Of a stretch of 64,000 nt of DNA, positions 60,319-64,000 are shown piece by piece. The notes under the pieces were generated by a model. It saw only the letters and a list, made by a program, of their open reading frames with translations. It made no database searches and was not told where the DNA came from. Position numbers and translations under genes: made by a program. The stretch comes from Rutidosis leptorrhynchoides (lineage: Eukaryota; Streptophyta; Magnoliopsida; Asterales; Asteraceae), in contig NC_092333.1 in assembly GCF_046630445.1 (NCBI RefSeq), positions 713,325,001-713,389,000 of the forward strand. Direction: 5' to 3'. The stretch's first letter is position 1; every line of letters starts with the position of its first letter.

Positions 60319-62604
60319 ATCCAAGGCTCCGAAAAGTTTTTGGCCCGAAGATCTTGCTTCCGCTACCTATCTTATCAACCGATTACCTACTAAAGTTTTG
60401 GGGACAAAAACTCCTAAAGATACTCTTTCCCAATTTCATACCCTTCCGACCTCATTTAGCATTGAACCTCGCATATTTGGGTGTTCCATCTTTGTTCACA
60501 TCCCAAAAAGTGAGCGCACCAAACTAGATCCATGTGCGGAAAAGTGTGTGATGGTTGATTATGGGATCAAACAAAAAGGGTATCGGTGCTATAGTCCAAA
60601 GAAACGTCATGTCTACACTACCATGAATTGTGACTTTCTCGAAACTGAATATTTTTATCGTACCCAACTCACGAGTGAGGGGGAGAAAGAGGATAATGAC
60701 ACTCTAAGTTGGATACAATGGATACCTAGATCCGATAATATCCAAACATCAAAACCAAATCCAAGTCCCGATTCACCAAATATTATGCCACAAGATTCTG
60801 AATCTACCGAAACCTCCTCAAACAATGAACATCTAGTTCAAAAGGAGCAAAACAACACAACTTCTGATACCGCAAATGAAAATGAAATCACAGAAAGATA
60901 TGTCTTACCTCAGAGAGTCAACAGAGGTGTACCACCAAAGAGATACTCTCCAGAAAAAGAAGCTCAAAGATCAAGATACCCAGTTGCTAATATTGCACAG
61001 GGGAACCTATCAAGTGAAGCATAAAAATTCAATTGTGCTTTATATTCTGAAGCCATTCCAGCTACAGTTGATCAAGTAATGAAATCTAACAAATGTAGAA
61101 AGGCTATGGAAGAAGAGATAGAAGCACTTAAGAAAAATGACACATGGGAAAATGCGTTATTCCTTAAGAAAAGAAACCTGTAGGATGCCGATGGGTGTTT
61201 ACAATCAAACGAAAACTCGATGGCACCATTGAAAGATATAAAGCACGCCTTGTTGCCAAAGAATATACTCAAACATATGGAATCGATTATTCTGAGACTT
61301 TCTCACATGTTGCGAAGATTGATACCATCAGGGTTCTTTTCTCAGTTACTGCAAATGAAGAATGGCCACTTCACCAATTTGATGTGAAGAATACCTTTCT
61401 ACATGGCGAACTAAAGGAAGAAGTCTATATGGAAGCCCCTCCAGGATTCTCCGAAAACTTCAAAAATGGGGAAGCTTGTCGACTTAAGAAAGGTTTATAT
61501 GGGTTAAAACAATCCCCACGGGCTTGGTTTGAGAGATTCACACTGTTTATGAAGAAATATGATTTTAAACAAAGTAACTAGGATCATATACCCTTTTTTA
61601 AACGAAAGAAAAATTTAATTACATGCTTAATCATTTATGTTGATGATATGATAATAACAGGAAATGATAAAGAGGAAATTTCTAACTTAAAAATGAACTT
61701 ATTTAAAGAATTTGAAATGAAAGACTTGGGCAGACTTAAATATTTTTTGGGGATTGAGGTATTACGATCCCAACAGGGAATATTTATCTGTCAAAAGAAG
61801 TATATTCTTGATTTTCTTGCAGAAACATGTATGATTGATTGCAAACTAGCTGATACTCCCATGATTCCAAACCAAAAGCTGTATATGGAAGATGAAGCTG
61901 ATCTTGCTGATAAAGGACAATACCAAAGGATGGTGGGAAAACTCATATATCTTGCTCACACTCGACCTGATATAGCACATGCAGTTGGAGTTGTGAGTCA
62001 ATTCATGCATCAACCACAAGTTCACCATATGAAAGCTGTAATGAGAATCATCAGATACTTGAAGAAAACAGCAGATCATGGAGTTGTGTTTAAAAGACAT
62101 GGACACTTAAGAACTCAAATATATACAGATGTAAGCTGGGCTGGAGAAAAAGGGGATAGAAAATCTACATCCGGATTCTTCACACTTGTCGGGGGTAATT
62201 TAGTTGCATGGAGAAGTAAGAAACAAAAGGTTGTCTCCCTTTCAAGTGCCGAATCAGAATTCAGAGGAATGGCCAAAGGAGTGGTCGAGGCATTATGGAT
62301 CAAGAAGCTATTAACGGAGATTGGTTTTCCACCACAAGAAGCAATTCAAATCTTGTGTGACAATGAAGCAGCAATCGCTATTTCAGAAAATCCCGTTCAA
62401 CATGACCGAACAAAACATGTTGAAATACATACACATTTTATCAGAGAAAAGTTAGATAACGAGATTATCTCACTTCCATCAATCAGATCAGAAGACCAGC
62501 TAGCCGACATCCTCACCAAATTAGTTAACGGAAGACTCTTTAGTGAAGTTCTTAGCAAGTTGAATATCGGAAACCCCACTATTCAACTTGAGGGGGAGTG
62601 TTAG
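60296..62604 (+). pseudogene. Copia integrase C-part - RT - RNase H, broken
   Basis: Integrase C-terminal part: MTRALLIESKAPKSFWPEDL, ATYLINRLPTK, then a Ser/Asn-rich linker to a stop at 61022-61024. RT begins near 61030 (KAMEEEIEALKKNDTWE) and shifts frame near 61180. It goes on with RYKARLVAKEYTQTYGIDY, FDVKNTFLHGELKEEV and GLYGLKQSPRAWFE. A TAG at 61579-61581 follows. The catalytic box is intact (IIYVDDMIITG). RNase H has TDVSWAGEKGDRKSTSG, SSAESEFRGMAKG and LCDNEAAI. The product would not be one polyprotein. Confidence 0.9.
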
Positions 62605-62930
62605 AATACGAAACCAAAAGTGTACATTTCCTGTTATAGTAAAGGTTGACTTGGATCAGAAGGGTTGACCTTCATCATTTCAAGTTTTAGCAAGACAAGG
62701 CAACGGTAACAACAGAAGGCACAAATGACTAATCTCAACAGCTATTTCCTCATTTGTAAAAGGGGTTCCAGAAGTATAATTGGATCCACCCTTCAAGTAG
62801 AATTAGCTGTTTTTCTTAGTGTATATAAACACATAGCAGCTTGTAATAAAAGATTAACACAATTGTATCAATGCAAGTTTATGAATACAAAAAACTGATT
62901 AATACAATCTTTTAATTCTCAATCTCTACA
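62599..62930 (+). repeat. 3' LTR of the truncated Copia
   Basis: Starts TGTTAGAATACG directly after the purine tract and ends ...CTCTACA, about 332 bp. The right end is set by return to beta-galactosidase sequence. No second LTR in the window. Confidence 0.8.
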
Positions 62931-63212
62931 AGTTGTACCATCTGCAACTATATATGCTGGTACATTTAGGCCAACCAAGTGTCAACTGTGGCGAACCAAC
63001 TCAATGATGGTAATCTTAAGATGTTCCTTGATCGATAAATCATAATCTTCATCAAGAATGTCAAGAACATCATTTGCCTTATTTTCTCTTGAATTTTGTA
63101 GGTACCATGTTCCCCGGTCTTGGTTAAACGGACCCAAAACTTGATATTGTGTTTGTAGAAACATGCGGTGATGCATAAATGATGTCTATAATGAAAAAGA
63201 GCGATAAGGTTA
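62931..63212 (+). pseudogene. Beta-galactosidase last-exon fragment, copy C
   Basis: Matches the second half of exon 16 of the intact gene from the GSCTPC-coding region on, through YHVPRSWL-like codons to the end, but with indels. It contains the same 92-bp GT...AG segment (63010-63101) as copy B. The first half is lost beyond the Copia. The stop codon position is altered (taaggttag). Closer to copy B than to the intact gene by eye. Confidence 0.87.
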
Positions 63213-63664
63213 GAAGTATACATACATAAGAGGAAAAAACAATGTTGCAGAGCTGATAAGATCTCCACATTGAAGAGATCAATTTATCAAATTTTTTTCA
63301 CAATATTGTGTTATTAATGCCAATATTTAAAATGGATGTGTAACTTTTACCAAATGGGATACGGTGAAAGCCAAAAGATACCATACAAAAGGTTATGAGT
63401 ACTAGTGAATTTTCATTGGTCTTTCATATTCGGTTCCATATATTAAGATTCTTTTAACTTTCTCGACCAATACAATTAAGTTTAACATACAAGAAATCCT
63501 ACAAACATGTTGTACACACAACACGAAACTGTTTATAAGTTCAATAAGCTTAGGCTACTAAACAGTCAGAAAGTACAACAAACAACAAACATTTGGACAA
63601 CATAAAACCATCTCTTCCAGCCTCACGTTGCTGCTCTTGTATCTTCATCAAGACTTTCAATTCA

Positions 63665-63703
63665 TTAAGTTGTGTTTCGAGCATTCGAAGACTCTGCATC
63701 ATC
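63665..63703 (-). pseudogene. Last coding exon of BAH-PHD copy C (rest outside the window)
   Basis: On the minus strand, after a TTTGCAG acceptor, the codons for DDAESSNARNTT and a stop match the acidic tails of copies A and B. The sequence upstream on the minus strand (63704-64000) matches the copy B intron at about 24784-25080. Whether copy C is intact cannot be seen from here. Confidence 0.75.
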
Positions 63704-64000
63704 CTGCAAATGCCAGAACCGCAGACGTGTAGTGTTAATAAAACAAATGTTTAGATACTGATAAAAATGTTAGTTAATATATATCAGATTTAACAAAACG
63801 TATCCAAAGGTGAAATGTTAGATTAAGTGGCCACTACTCGCATAGCTTTTAGAATTCTGTTTAAAGCAATAATAATTTTTTTCTTCATACATTAATTTGG
63901 TATTCAACTTAAAAATCCTGTTTGTGCAAATACTAAATTGACTACAGGTTCTTATTATGCAGACCAATGATTATATTGTCCAGTCACTCAATGCACATTT
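63704..64000. other. Intron of BAH-PHD copy C, runs off the window
   Basis: Collinear with 24784-25080 of copy B, with few differences. No TE insertion in this part. Confidence 0.7.

Larger units (their letters stand above)
60278..62930 (+). mobile_element. 5'-truncated Copia retrotransposon
   Basis: Begins abruptly within integrase, next to RBR exon 2, and runs through reverse transcriptase and RNase H to one LTR (62599-62930). The 5' LTR, gag, protease and the first part of integrase are missing. The polypurine tract TTGAGGGGGAG precedes the LTR. The sequence after the LTR (AGTTGTACC) is beta-galactosidase exon sequence, so the element had entered copy C of that gene before the left part was lost. 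Confidence 0.88.

Overview
The window is nuclear DNA of a flowering plant. The evidence is a 16-exon plant GH35 beta-galactosidase gene with GT-AG introns, plant-type BAH-PHD and RBR genes, and dense, nested Copia/Gypsy LTR retrotransposons, MITEs and SINE-like repeats in AT-rich sequence. The LTR types suggest a eudicot, possibly Asteraceae, but that is inference from general familiarity. No prokaryotic, organellar or CRISPR features were seen.

Layout. 1-6.2 kb: intergenic DNA with ATT microsatellites, an LTR fragment (about 1.3-2.2 kb), a hAT-type MITE (4164-4451) and weak SINE-like signals. 6351-11305: an intact beta-galactosidase gene (735 codons when joined by eye). 12008-23305, minus strand: copy A of an EBS/SHL-like BAH-PHD chromatin-reader gene. 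It is loaded with a non-coding LTR element (12753-18248), a miniature TRIM joined to a gag-only Copia element (19069-21857), a MITE and SINE-like repeats. 23.9-31.5 kb: a second, decayed copy of the unit 'beta-galactosidase 3' end + BAH-PHD gene' (copy B), with a deleted Copia element inserted in its PHD exon. 33.2-55.9 kb: a minus-strand Gypsy element split by a 13.3-kb plus-strand Gypsy element (35652-48950, TSD GAGTG). The inner element carries two extra ORFs between its 5' LTR and gag: an acidic repeat protein and an F-box-like protein. 56-58.5 kb: AT repeat, LINE remnant and hAT-type MITEs. 58529-60318: a broken RBR ubiquitin-ligase gene with a Tourist-like MITE in its intron, running into a 5'-truncated Copia element (60.3-62.9 kb). 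The 3' LTR of that Copia abuts a third copy (copy C) of the beta-galactosidase/BAH-PHD unit, which continues past the window end.

How the parts fit together. Beta-galactosidase (+) and the BAH-PHD gene (-) are convergent neighbours, and this two-gene tail has been duplicated to give at least three copies. Only the first beta-galactosidase is complete. Copies A and B of the BAH-PHD gene have different, complementary lesions. At least four non-autonomous LTR elements sit inside these gene copies. The two most unusual structures are the Gypsy element with a captured F-box-like ORF and the TRIM/gag-only Copia pair bounded by one shared target-site duplication.

All joins, identities and divergence counts were made by eye; no alignment or database search was run.
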